In this document: piece after piece, positions 20,325-29,624 of the stretch
Numbering within the stretch: position 1 is the stretch's first letter
How the letters are laid out: each line of letters starts with the position of its first letter
Notes under the pieces: generated by a model
What the model was told of the DNA's origin: nothing
Seen by the model: the letters and a program-made list of their open reading frames with translations, nothing else
Databases searched by the model: none
Program-made: the position numbers and the translations under genes
Assembly (NCBI GenBank): GCA_965112735.1
Contig: CBCOSG010000001.1
Span: forward strand, 1-64,000
DNA: 64,000 nucleotides
Origin: Phaeosaccion multiseriatum
Taxonomy: Eukaryota > Ochrophyta, other classes
Direction: 5' to 3'

Positions 20325-21170
20325 ATGATAAAATCGAAGTGGAACACATCTGGTGGAAGACAATGGCGACCTGCGCATGTCCTTCCCTTGTCAAAACAAA
20401 AAAGTATTAAAGGCTTGTCTAAAGGTGTTCACGCTTCAACAGGACGAAATCATCAAGGAAGAGTCTGTAATTGGCACCGAGGAGGAGGACATAAAAGGAA
20501 GCTCCGATCTTTAAGTTTCATAAGTCGAGGTATAGGCTTATGTTTGGATCGGGAGCATCTACCGAGACATTCTTCTTTTGGGCATCGGGTTTTTATACCG
20601 GACTTGAATGAAGGCCACACCAAGATAAGTAAAGGGTGCTCTCATACCTATATCCTCGGAGTAGAAGGTCTATCTCAGGGACACTCTATCTATGGGCCAA
20701 ATTTAGGAGAAACTCAAATGGGGAATCATTTTCCCCTTTATCAAATTCCTCAGGGATTTAGTATACACAATTTGTGTGTCCGTACTGGTAAACCAAGTCA
20801 ATATCTTAAGGCAGCTGGAGCTTACGGACTGTTGATACAGAAAAACGCAAAACAAACCCTAGTGAAACTCAAATCTGGAAAATATGAAGTATTTTCTTCG
20901 GTTAAAGCTTCTGCCTCCTTAGGAAAAGTAGGAAATCAGACCTGGTTTTTGAGAGTGTTAGGGAAAGCAGGACGAAACCGGTATGTAGGCATACGTCCTA
21001 CGGTGCGGGGTGTAGCTATGAATCCTGTAGATCATCCCCATGGGGGTGGAGAAGGAAAGACTTCAGGAGGGCGACCCTCTGTAACTCCTTGGGGGAAACC
21101 TACCAAAGGTCAGCCTACCCTAAGCCGACAAAAAAAGCGTAATAGGAAGTTACATATTTACAATGAGTAA
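20325..21170 (+). CDS. rpl2: ribosomal protein L2 (uL2)
   Basis: Large-subunit core protein, 281 aa. Recognised by GRNHQGRVCNWHRGGGHKR near the N-terminus, GRNRYVGIRPTVRGVAMNPV and the hallmark DHPHGGGEGKTSGGRPSVT with its functional histidine. Start is ATG at 20325. It overlaps rps19 by 8 bp, as in the bacterial S10 operon. Confidence 0.97.
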   Translation: MIKSKWNTSGGRQWRPAHVLPLSKQKSIKGLSKGVHASTGRNHQGRVCNWHRGGGHKRKLRSLSFISRGIGLCLDREHLPRHSSFGHRVFIPDLNEGHTKISKGCSHTYILGVEGLSQGHSIYGPNLGETQMGNHFPLYQIPQGFSIHNLCVRTGKPSQYLKAAGAYGLLIQKNAKQTLVKLKSGKYEVFSSVKASASLGKVGNQTWFLRVLGKAGRNRYVGIRPTVRGVAMNPVDHPHGGGEGKTSGGRPSVTPWGKPTKGQPTLSRQKKRNRKLHIYNE

Positions 21171-21435
21171 GAGATCAAAATGGAAATTACCTTACGTAGA
21201 CTTTAATATTTTGCGGCGTTTACCCTTATATAAAACCCAAGAAAAAATTTCTACTACTTCACGCTCATCCACAGTTCTTCCTAATTTCGTACATAAAATG
21301 TTTCTTATATATAACGGGAAAAAGTTTCAACGTCTTAAGATCGAGGCAAAAATGATTGGCCATAAGCTAGGGGAATTTTCGGTAACTCGGGCAAAGTATG
21401 AGTTTAAAAAAAAAAGAAAGAAGTCTAAAAAGTAA
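21163..21435 (+). CDS. rps19: ribosomal protein S19 (uS19)
   Basis: Small-subunit head protein, 90 aa. Core features: STTSRSSTVLPNFVHKMFLI, YNGKKFQRLKI and MIGHKLGEFSVTRAK. ATG at 21163 lies inside the end of rpl2. Followed by rps3, preserving the bacterial order rpl2-rps19-rps3. Confidence 0.95.
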   Translation: MSKRSKWKLPYVDFNILRRLPLYKTQEKISTTSRSSTVLPNFVHKMFLIYNGKKFQRLKIEAKMIGHKLGEFSVTRAKYEFKKKRKKSKK

Positions 21436-21490
21436 AAAAAACTGTCTGTGCATGTTTAAAAACCCATATCTGTAAAAAATCAAGTTTTTT

Positions 21491-22612
21491 ATGTTATCTA
21501 CGATGTCATCTTCGCGGCCTCCCTGTACCTGGAGTTCAGCCTCCTCATCTTTAGCTTACGAAGATACTCAAATTCAAACTGCACTTCAGGCTCTGATAGC
21601 GGACCGGCATTTTTGTCTTCAAACTTCAGATCTTCGTCGACAGGGAAATCAACTTTATTGGAAAGCCCACGTTATCATATGGTTTACTAGAGCAAATTGG
21701 CAAAAAAAACGAGTGAAGACTTGGGTCTTCAATTCCGGTCGAAGACGAGTCCTGAAGGATACTTTTTCTGACAACAAATATTTTCGATTCCCGCCAATGG
21801 CTGGACTTAGTAAAATTGATTACACTCAGTGGGTCAGCCCTCAGTGCAAATCTATTACCCAGTATTGGCGTTTAATTCGTCGACGGGCGATGTATACCTC
21901 ATCTTATGTGTATAGACGAACGGTCAATGTTCAGCAGGGGATTCTTCCTGCTTTCGGTGCTAATCTTTTGCCTCTTTTAGCAGAGTATGCTAAAACAAAA
22001 TACGTAACTTTACGTCTTTCTTATTCCTGTTTGCCTCTCCGAAGGGGTGGTCAAGGGGGGCGGAAACGCTTTCCCTACTACAAACGTGCCTCTTTTTTTC
22101 GATCCAGTATTCAAGTTTTTTCTTTTTTGTTTCGTGCGCCGGGGAAGCCTTCGCTTCTTTCTCATTTTATTAAGCATCAAGTTCAGACGAACTATCGAGA
22201 CCGCAGAAAAATGAAATGGTTTCTAAATTTCCTTACAGAAATTCTAAATTTTTATTGGGAAAAGTCTTCTCGATTGGTAGCGGGTTTATGTATACAGATC
22301 AACGGACGTTTAAATCGACGTGATCGTAAGTTTAACTTAAAAAGGGTTTATTCAGTGGGCAAGTTGGGACTTACAAGTACTCGAGCTAATATACTTTATG
22401 ACAATAGTATAGCCTTTACCAAAAATGGTCAAGTAGAAGTGAGAGTATGGATTAACTACGTCTCTCGGACAACGCCGCGTTTTTCTTTCTCAGGTTTTGA
22501 AAAATCAGTTTGGAAACCTAAGAAGGATACTACTCGTATGCATAAGTATTCCCAGTGGAGAGAAAAAATGCCAAAGTCGAGAAGTCAAAATAGGTGGGTA
22601 TCCCGAAAATAG
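21491..22612 (+). CDS. rps3: ribosomal protein S3 (uS3)
   Basis: Small-subunit protein, 373 aa. The N-terminal half and a long basic middle segment are divergent, as is common in mitochondrial S3. The C-terminal domain is clear: AGLCIQINGRLNRRDRKFN, then GQVEVRVWINYV. Its place after rps19 supports it. rpl16, usual next gene in bacteria, has moved to 17098. Confidence 0.88.
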   Translation: MLSTMSSSRPPCTWSSASSSLAYEDTQIQTALQALIADRHFCLQTSDLRRQGNQLYWKAHVIIWFTRANWQKKRVKTWVFNSGRRRVLKDTFSDNKYFRFPPMAGLSKIDYTQWVSPQCKSITQYWRLIRRRAMYTSSYVYRRTVNVQQGILPAFGANLLPLLAEYAKTKYVTLRLSYSCLPLRRGGQGGRKRFPYYKRASFFRSSIQVFSFLFRAPGKPSLLSHFIKHQVQTNYRDRRKMKWFLNFLTEILNFYWEKSSRLVAGLCIQINGRLNRRDRKFNLKRVYSVGKLGLTSTRANILYDNSIAFTKNGQVEVRVWINYVSRTTPRFSFSGFEKSVWKPKKDTTRMHKYSQWREKMPKSRSQNRWVSRK

Positions 22613-22630
22613 AGAAAATCTTTTACTTTG

Positions 22631-23365
22631 ATGCGACTAGCAGACACCTCGGTAAAAAATATGGAAGTATGTAGAGCTTTCCTTCATTGGAAAATGTATC
22701 TTAGTTTTTATGCGTCCAAAGGAAATTGGGCAAAAACCTTCTTATACGGTCGTCGAAATGCTTTATGGGTGCTAAATTTAAAACATAGTTTAGATCGACT
22801 CTCTCATCATTTTAGCTTCATAGACCATATTCTTCGAGCAAGAGGCCGCATCCTTTTTGTAGAATGCCCTTCAGGCTTTGAAAATTATTGGGAACGTTTA
22901 GTATCCTTATACGGCCACGACTACGTAGACAAAGATACTTGGTTACATGGAAGCATTAATGCTCATTTTTCGGCCCGTTCCCATACTTATTCTTTAGTAG
23001 TTCTGCATGACGCCGACCCGGATTTAGGCATTCTTCAAGAATGTTTGAAAGCAGATATCCCTTTACTCCAATTTATGGATATTCGACAGGAAAGTTTAGG
23101 TGTTGATTATTCAATCCCTTATACTTTTAGCACAGGTCCTCAAGTTTGCTGGTACATTGAAGCTTGGCGGTCTTTACTTATACGAAAGAAAAGAGAAAAA
23201 AATTGGCGAAGATCTGCCATTTATTCTTTCTTTCAGTGGAAAACAAATACCCCCCAAAGAAGAGGGGCCCGAAAACTTCTTTCCCCAAGAGCTTATCCTT
23301 CTTTATCTAGTGCTAAAATAAAACTAGTAAAAATACTAATCAGGAGAGAAAAAAAAAATAAGTGA
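22631..23365 (+). CDS. rps2: ribosomal protein S2 (uS2)
   Basis: Small-subunit protein, 244 aa. Recognised by YGRRNALWVLNLKHSL, RGRILFVECPSG, DADPDLGILQECLKADIPLL and VDYSIPYTF, the usual S2 order; the C-terminus is a basic extension. The ATG at 22631 follows an in-frame TTG. The rps2-rps4 pairing is seen in other stramenopile mitochondrial genomes. Confidence 0.9.
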   Translation: MRLADTSVKNMEVCRAFLHWKMYLSFYASKGNWAKTFLYGRRNALWVLNLKHSLDRLSHHFSFIDHILRARGRILFVECPSGFENYWERLVSLYGHDYVDKDTWLHGSINAHFSARSHTYSLVVLHDADPDLGILQECLKADIPLLQFMDIRQESLGVDYSIPYTFSTGPQVCWYIEAWRSLLIRKKREKNWRRSAIYSFFQWKTNTPQRRGARKLLSPRAYPSLSSAKIKLVKILIRREKKNK

Positions 23366-23513
23366 AGATAAAACAAAAATTGATGAAGACTCCGAAAAAG
23401 GGACTGAAGACCAAAAACTTTTCCTGCCTTTGGCTTAAACTAAATACCTTCACAATTTTTCTTCCTATTCCTACTATTAATCTTTTGAATTCGCAAAACT
23501 TTTTTTAACCTTT

Positions 23514-24248
23514 ATGAAATACCAATCTCGACCTTTATACAAGCAAATGTTACGCTTACGTACTCTTTTTGGTTCAGATACCAAAATTCTACAAAAAAAA
23601 ACTTGGAGAGATTGGCGCCAACCCTGGAAACCCCGAAAACCAAGACATCGATTTTTTCAGTGTGCCTCTTTAAAATTGTCTTTCTCTGCCTACAAATTTA
23701 AAAAGGCACAGTATCGAGAAAGATTACATCTCAAACAAAATTTAGGTTTTTTTTATGGAGGTCTGTCTCATGCTTGGATGAAAAAAGCCATGAGTTCCTT
23801 GAAAATTTATGGTTTAGAAAATGCCACTCAAGCTTGTTTGTACCGTTGGGGTTTAGGCCGCCAATGCCGGAGCATTCAAGGATGGATTCGTCACAAGAAA
23901 GTGACCAATCTGGGATTTGACTTTCCTGTCTATTATGCTCGGAAGGCAACTCATAAAACTTCTACAGCATTAGGGCAGGTCATACAAATTGAGGGAAGAG
24001 CTTATCAAGTCTACTTGTGTACCTCTAAAGAAGCAAAGCACATAGAAATTTTAACCTGGTTGATGCCGTCAAAAACTTATCCTTTGGCTTATCGATTGGG
24101 GAATAGTAAACAAAATGAAGAAATTACCAAACCTCAGTTTTCTCTCTATTACCGACATCTCCATTTGTGTGATGATCGTCTTCATGTAGTCTATCCCTTT
24201 CCTGTAGATTTTCACAAGTTAAAGAAATTCTATCGACACTTACACTAG
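23514..24248 (+). CDS. rps4: ribosomal protein S4 (uS4)
   Basis: Small-subunit protein, 244 aa. The N-terminus (SRPLYKQMLRLRTLFG), KKAQYRERLHLKQNLGFFYG and the S4-like segment CLYRWGLGRQCRSIQGWIRH with KVTNLGF support it, though the RNA-binding domain is diverged. The low-confidence part is the C-terminal 80 residues. It precedes trnG. Confidence 0.85.
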   Translation: MKYQSRPLYKQMLRLRTLFGSDTKILQKKTWRDWRQPWKPRKPRHRFFQCASLKLSFSAYKFKKAQYRERLHLKQNLGFFYGGLSHAWMKKAMSSLKIYGLENATQACLYRWGLGRQCRSIQGWIRHKKVTNLGFDFPVYYARKATHKTSTALGQVIQIEGRAYQVYLCTSKEAKHIEILTWLMPSKTYPLAYRLGNSKQNEEITKPQFSLYYRHLHLCDDRLHVVYPFPVDFHKLKKFYRHLH

Positions 24249-24281
24249 ATAAAATTTATAATAGAATTTGCCTGCCACTAA

Positions 24282-24352
24282 GCGGCTATAGATTAATGGT
24301 AAATCCTCTGCCTTCCAAGCAGGAGCTAGGAGTTCAAATCTCCTTGGCCGCA
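24282..24352 (+). tRNA. trnG: tRNA-Gly (UCC)
   Basis: Plus-strand cloverleaf with acceptor GCGGCTA/TGGCCGC, anticodon loop CTTCCAA and T-loop TTCAAAT. Between rps4 and cob. Confidence 0.95.
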
Positions 24353-24399
24353 ATGAAAATAAGCTAGTCTTGGTGTTAAAAACTATAAAAAATTAAAAC

Positions 24400-25572
24400 G
24401 TGAATCTAATTAGACAATGGAGTGTTGCCTGGAGACGGCAAAATATAGTACAAATAATAAATTCTCATATCGTGGATTATCCTACTCCGGTTAATCTAAC
24501 CTATGCCTGGAGTTTTGGTGTAAGTGCAGGAATTTGCCTTGGAATTCAAATGATTACAGGTATTTTTCTGGCCATGCATTATACTCCTAATGTAGATTTG
24601 GCCTTTTCTAGCATTGAATTCTTCATGAGAAGTATCTCCAATGGGTGGTTGGTGCGTTATATGCACGCTAATGGCGCATCTTTTTTCTTTATTGTAGTAT
24701 ACCTCCACATTTTTCGAGGTCTATATTATACTTCATATACTCGACCTCGAAAAGCCTTATGGTTTTCAGGTTTGGCCATCTTTATTTTAATGATGGCCAC
24801 TGCATTCATGGGTTATGTATTACCTTGGGGTCAGATGAGCTTTTGGGGAGTAACTGTGATTACAAGTATGTTTTCCGCCGTACCTTTTTTTGGAAAGACT
24901 ATTGTAAAGTGGCTGTGGGGAGGCTACTCTATTGGTAATGCCACCCTTGTGCGTTTTTTTAGTCTGCACTTTGTGCTGCCTTTTTTAATTGCCGCAGCAG
25001 TATTCGTACATTTAAGCTTTCTACATCAAAATGGGTCAAATAATCCTTTGGGAGTATCTAGTAAGGTAGACGGTATCCGTTTTTATCCTTACTTTTACAC
25101 CAAAGATCTATTCAGTATTTCTGTGTTTTTGTTTGTTTTTGCCCTTTTCGTGTTTTTTTTTCCCAATCTTCTAGGCCATCCTGATAATTATATTATGGCG
25201 GATTCTATCAAAACTCCTCTCCATCTTGTACCGGAATGGTACTTTTTGCCCTTTTATGCAGTTCTTCGCTCTATTCCTCATAAAGTAGGTGGAATTTTAG
25301 CAATGGGTGCAAGTATTGGTGTTTTGTTTCTTCTTCCTTCTTTTCACCAGGGACGAATTCGAAGTGGGAGTTTTCAGCCCCTGCATCAACTTGTATTCTT
25401 CTGGACGGTAATTCTTTTTCTTCTTTTAGGTTGGGAAGGACAGGAAACCTTAGACGATATTTCTAAATACGTAGGTCCTTTTTTACTAATTGCTTACTTT
25501 GTGGTAGTTCTGCTAGGTTTCGGTTTAAGTTCTTACTTGCAAAATCAACTGCTTGATAAAAATCTAAGATAG
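24400..25572 (+). CDS. cob: cytochrome b
   Basis: Core subunit of complex III, 390 aa with eight helices. The heme ligands fall in FLAMHYTPN, RYMHANGAS, RFFSLHFVLPF and FVHLSFLHQNGSNNP. The Qo motif is VPEWYFLPFYAVLRSIP. The start appears to be GTG at 24400 (MNLIRQWSVAW). The inverted repeat begins at 25477, so the last 32 codons also exist at the far end of the other arm. Confidence 0.97.
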   Translation: MNLIRQWSVAWRRQNIVQIINSHIVDYPTPVNLTYAWSFGVSAGICLGIQMITGIFLAMHYTPNVDLAFSSIEFFMRSISNGWLVRYMHANGASFFFIVVYLHIFRGLYYTSYTRPRKALWFSGLAIFILMMATAFMGYVLPWGQMSFWGVTVITSMFSAVPFFGKTIVKWLWGGYSIGNATLVRFFSLHFVLPFLIAAAVFVHLSFLHQNGSNNPLGVSSKVDGIRFYPYFYTKDLFSISVFLFVFALFVFFFPNLLGHPDNYIMADSIKTPLHLVPEWYFLPFYAVLRSIPHKVGGILAMGASIGVLFLLPSFHQGRIRSGSFQPLHQLVFFWTVILFLLLGWEGQETLDDISKYVGPFLLIAYFVVVLLGFGLSSYLQNQLLDKNLR

Positions 25573-25707
25573 GTTAAATTAATAATGAGAACCTTTACGC
25601 GATTTAGCGTACTGTTCAAATCATTCAATTACGAAAGTAAATAGGGAAAGTAAGCAAAAAGAAAAAGAATACCTCCCGAGTCAAAATAGAGAAAATTTAT
25701 ACGTCCT

Positions 25708-26238
25708 ATGGGCACTAAAAAAAAATTTATTAGACCCTTCTTTAAGAATAGAAGCTTCTTAGAAAAGGTGGACCTATTCCTTTTTGCTTATTTCACTTGT
25801 ATTCTATTTACGATGGCAGTATTATCATCCCTTCTTGAAGTGGGATCCTTACTAAACTTTTTAAAGGGAAAGAAAAGTTTTCCCTCGCCGATAATCGGGG
25901 GAGTTACCGGTCTTATCGTGCTTTGCGCTATAGGACTCTTCTTTTTTGACCACAGGGTCAAACAAGATTCCGGGGTAACAGTAAACTTTGGAAAGTTTCA
26001 GGGATTAAGCCCCCTTTCCAAAGTAACATTTTCCCTCTTTTGGTTCACACACTATATTTTAGTGTACTTATTTGGAGAGGTTTGCGCCTATTATGGATGC
26101 AAGCAATTTTCTCATGTCTACCACCTCATACCAATCTCGGAGATGTACCCCTATGAACCCTATCTTGGGGCTTTGGGTATCTTGGGATTGTTGGCTGTAT
26201 GCTTCTACATTGACCCTCCACGGGAGAGGAAAGAGTAA
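25708..26238 (+). CDS. orf176: orf176, four-span membrane protein, paralog of orf190
   Basis: No known family is recognised. The 176-aa protein has a basic N-terminus and four likely membrane spans (about 25-47, 62-81, 101-122, 152-167), ending DPPRERKE. Blocks shared with orf190 are SFLEKVDLF/TFLEKVDLF, VNFGKFQGLSPLSK, FTHYILVYLFG, YHLIPISE and YPYEPYLGALGILGL. Its 80-bp leader and first codons (MGTKKKFI) nearly match those of nad11 (MTTKKIFI). It lies between cob and rpl14 on the same strand. Function unknown; probably an inner-membrane protein. Confidence 0.8.
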   Translation: MGTKKKFIRPFFKNRSFLEKVDLFLFAYFTCILFTMAVLSSLLEVGSLLNFLKGKKSFPSPIIGGVTGLIVLCAIGLFFFDHRVKQDSGVTVNFGKFQGLSPLSKVTFSLFWFTHYILVYLFGEVCAYYGCKQFSHVYHLIPISEMYPYEPYLGALGILGLLAVCFYIDPPRERKE

Positions 26239-26336
26239 GAGTCCTGTAGACTTTTTATAAATTTTACTAAAGAAGAAGGACTAGTAAGAGCTTATGTTTC
26301 CCAATCTGCCTACTGCTTAAATAAAACAAAAACCTT

Positions 26337-26717
26337 ATGATTCAAACCCAAACCATGTTTCGCCTCGGAGATAATTCCGGGGTCCAAAGGCTTCGAAGTA
26401 TCAAAATAAAACCTTATCCACGAGGAGGTCAAGCTAAATTCGGTCAAGATCTTCTTGTGTCAATTCGCCGACTCAAGTCAAAGGCTACTCAGCGTTATGG
26501 CTTACGGAAGGGAGATAAACTTCGAGGATTTATTTTACACACTCGTGCTATTCAAAGACGTAAAAATGGATTGAACCTGCGTTTTGGTCACAATCGGGTA
26601 CTGTGCTTTACCAAAAATCAGAAAGTACTAGGTAGTAGAGTGTTTTATCCACTTCCAATAGAACTAAGAAAGCGTAAATTTATGAAGGTGGCCAGTATGG
26701 CTCCTATATGGGTGTAA
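26337..26717 (+). CDS. rpl14: ribosomal protein L14 (uL14)
   Basis: Large-subunit protein, 126 aa. Recognised by IQTQTMFRLGDNSGVQRLRS, the LRKGDKLRGFILHTRA segment and C-terminal LGSRVFYPLPIELRKRKFMK. Start ATG 26337. Its stop overlaps the next start (TAATG), the usual coupling with rpl5. Confidence 0.94.
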   Translation: MIQTQTMFRLGDNSGVQRLRSIKIKPYPRGGQAKFGQDLLVSIRRLKSKATQRYGLRKGDKLRGFILHTRAIQRRKNGLNLRFGHNRVLCFTKNQKVLGSRVFYPLPIELRKRKFMKVASMAPIWV

Positions 26718-27154
26718 TGCAATTGATTTCTTTAAGAAAAGACGTTCACTGCCAATTATTGACCCAGAGTATTGACCTAGCTAGTGTAAATAAGAAAAAC
26801 ACTCACCTTCCTTTACCTAGGCTTGTAGGAGGGAGCCCTTGCGGAGAAAACTCGCCTAGCCTTTGTTCATTGGTATTTATGGATGTGGTGCATGGAACTA
26901 AGCCGAAGATTTTGGGTCCTAGATCCGTTAATCCAGGTAGATGTCATTTAGGAGGTTGGGTTAACAAAAAGGAGGGCTACGGATTTTGGGTACTTATGCA
27001 GGTGGATATTCTTCCTCAGGTGGAAACTAAAATTGAATCTCGTTTAAGTCTACCTTCTGAGAAAAGCCTTTTGAATTTTGCGTCATTGTATTCCATGGTC
27101 TATAACCAACCTAAAATTCACATCTGGTGGCAATTCAAAAGTAGTTTTTGGTAG
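26717..27154 (+). CDS. rpl5: ribosomal protein L5 (uL5), divergent
   Basis: A 145-aa basic protein whose ATG shares a base with the rpl14 stop. The order rpl14-rpl5 is conserved in bacteria and mitochondria. In sequence, VVHGTKPKILGPRSVN and the glycine-containing GFWVLMQVDILPQVETK fit the uL5 core weakly, and the rest is diverged. I assign rpl5 mainly from position. The frame could start at 26708 instead. Confidence 0.7.
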   Translation: MQLISLRKDVHCQLLTQSIDLASVNKKNTHLPLPRLVGGSPCGENSPSLCSLVFMDVVHGTKPKILGPRSVNPGRCHLGGWVNKKEGYGFWVLMQVDILPQVETKIESRLSLPSEKSLLNFASLYSMVYNQPKIHIWWQFKSSFW

Positions 27155-27421
27155 TTCATAACATCTTAGTAAGTTGGTAGTCCTGATTTTAGAGATAAAC
27201 TTAGTTCTACGGCTCTTCATGTGGCCATTTTCATAGTTTTCATAGGTAGATGACTAATTGTAAATATTATAAGTAAGACTTTATAAAAGCCATGTTGTTC
27301 TGTATTGGCCCCTTTATAGGGGCCACAAAACAGGTGATGCCTGCCTGAAAAGAGTCCGTGGCATTTAGGAGGAAACTACAATACACTATGTTGTGTTGTG
27401 ATTTCCACCTAGAGGCCCCCC
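27155..27421. other. spacer with hairpins upstream of trnR(UCG)
   Basis: A strong hairpin, tggcccctttataggggcca (near 27310), is followed by a second pairing of gatgcc with ggcat (27334-27366). The second element, together with trnR, has a decayed copy at 38230-38410. It may be a transcript-processing or terminator structure. No gene is seen. Confidence 0.5.
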
Positions 27422-27495
27422 AGATTTGTAGCTCAATTGGATAGAGTGTCGGATTTCGGTCCCGAGGGATGTAAGTTCAAGTCTTACCAAATCTA
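27422..27495 (+). tRNA. trnR: tRNA-Arg (UCG)
   Basis: Acceptor AGATTTG/CAAATCT, anticodon loop TTTCGGT (TCG) with one A-C pair in the stem, T-arm GTAAG/CTTAC. A decayed relative is at 38341. Confidence 0.88.
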
Positions 27496-27503
27496 AGTTT
27501 AAA

Positions 27504-27585
27504 GGAGAGGTGACCGAGTGGTTAATGGTGTCAGACTGTAAATCTGATGGAACTTCCTTCATAGGTTCGAATCCTATCCCCTCCT
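27504..27585 (+). tRNA. trnY: tRNA-Tyr (GUA)
   Basis: Class II form with variable arm, anticodon loop CTGTAAA on TCAGA/TCTGA, T-loop TTCGAAT. The acceptor has one A-C mismatch. Confidence 0.92.
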
Positions 27586-29624
27586 GTGTGTAGGTTTTTT
27601 TCTGTCTTTTTGTCATTGTTGCATGGGTATTTTTGGATTTCAGTTCTCGTCTTTCCTTTGGTGACAACCCAGTTTTTGCTTTTGAACAAAGAAAAAAAAA
27701 GTTTTGGCGGGAAACTAAAACAAAAGTTCTGAGAAAAGTCTTTGATCTAAAAAATTAAAGAAAGTTTTGGTTGTCCGTTGATAATAAAAAAAATGAATAC
27801 CACAAAAAAAATCTATTCTAGAATTCCCTTGTCTGGGTGGCTAAAACGCTTTAAATATAAGACAAAACATATCGATTAGAAAGATTCTTCCCACTACAAG
27901 CACAAAGGCAGATATTTGGCTTCAGAAGGCTTGTCCACAGCCAAGAAGAAAATTCTATTTAAGCTTTCTATATAAAATCAAAAGATGAATTAAAATGTCT
28001 TTGTCAGTTTCGTCGATTTACAGGCTAAATTTAAGGAGAAAAGACAGGAGAGCTTTTGATCAACAAACTGTTCCCATAGAAACCAAAAGTCGACTTCGAT
28101 GCAAAATAGACACCGAAAGTACAAAAGCTTCAAAACTTTAATTCTTTACTAAAAAACCTAATTTTTTGATCTACACGATCCTAAAAAAAAATAAAAACTA
28201 TGTTTGTTAGTCTTGCCAAAGTTTAAGTATATTGGTGTACTTCTTGATTCCTACTGACCTATTGTATTATCACCCAGAAGCCTAATGCAAGGATAGGAAG
28301 GACTTATTTGATCAAAATGCCTCACTTATTAAGTTTTAGCATTAATCTACTCTAACTCAAGTTTTGACCCCTTATTTAAGCTTTTTACAGCCCTTAAAAC
28401 CGTCACTCAAATGCGGATAAATAAAGCTTTACCAATAGACAAGCTAAAGTTCTTTTAAGTTTTCATCAAATACAGGAAAATAAACAAAGTATTTCATCAA
28501 CACAGTTTAGAACTATTTGGTCTGTTCTTTTTTTGTAAGCTCAAGTCTTTTCTTAGTTAGTCAGCTTCTGGCCGAAGCTTAGCTTAATTTAACCCCTAAA
28601 GATACTTGAGAAATAATAATTTTCCCTAAATTAGTAGAATAAGATTGCCTGCAAGACTTAGACCACACCATAGAATCAAGTCAGACTTGGAGTGAAGTCT
28701 AGTTAAGAAAGAGGGGACTCTTAAGATAGCAGACTTGGTCGAAATTGAGATAAATAGAAGTGTGGAAGACCAAAGATTGAGAAAGAAAACTATGTCTTTC
28801 GTCAATTAGAAACCGATTGTTTAAAAAATCCTTTGCAGTGTTTGATTTTCATTGAGCCTTAACCCCATTTTACGCCTAGAGACTAAATATTTTTTAAAAG
28901 GCACCGAAGAGAAGGTTAGATTGACAGTGAAACATTTAGTGGACGGAAGGTTTATTCTCTGGACCAAAGATATAAGAGAACCTTTTCTATCGGTTCCATA
29001 AAATAAAGTTTATTAGTTCTAAAAGTATAAAGCACTTTACTTCATCTCAAATGGAGGCTATAATGTTGGTTATTAGGCAGCTGAGACTTTGGTAACTAGA
29101 CTCAGCATCCCAATCATGCGCTAGTTAAAGTATAAAATTTCCTTGATTTGGTTATGATCTCTTAGTTAAATATGAGGAAAAATTGCTCTTTCCGTCTAAT
29201 AGAAATGAGTTAACAAACTCATTGATGGACATCTTTAATCAATCTTTTCTTTTTGATTAAGTTTTTAGGGAACAGACCCGAACAAAAAAGAGGAAAAAAA
29301 GAGGTACACTTAAAAAAGCCAAAAGTCTGCTCTCGTAATTAAACCAATCCTTTGTACTGAACCAAAACTCTGTAAGTGCTCGAAAAAACCTGTTCCTTAC
29401 ATTAGATTGTGTTTTCTCATATGAGAGGGCTACCAAATGCGAGTCCCATCTTTAGCACGAAACCCCAACCCTGTAGGATCTGGAGTGTAATTTGCAAATG
29501 GGCCCTACATACTGGCTGGTCCGGGAACCGGGGAAATTTATTTATCCACAAGAATCTAAATCATAAAATTAAAATAAAGCTTTATAGACCACATCCCCCT
29601 TGTTTATTTCTTGGAAATAAAAAA
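27586..29624. other. 2-kb gene-free, AT-rich tract upstream of rns
   Basis: The longest tract without a recognised gene. Both strands are full of stops, and I see no tRNA or protein motif. The last 200 bp contain a GC-richer island (29425-29535) with paired segments such as agggc/gccct and cccat/atggg. It may be a decayed gene region, a control or replication region, or hold an undetected structured RNA such as 5S rRNA or RNase P RNA. I could not confirm any of these. Confidence 0.6.

Noticed and set aside
27386-27667. A 93-codon frame on the minus strand
   Set aside because: It is antisense to trnR(UCG) and trnY; no protein family resemblance.
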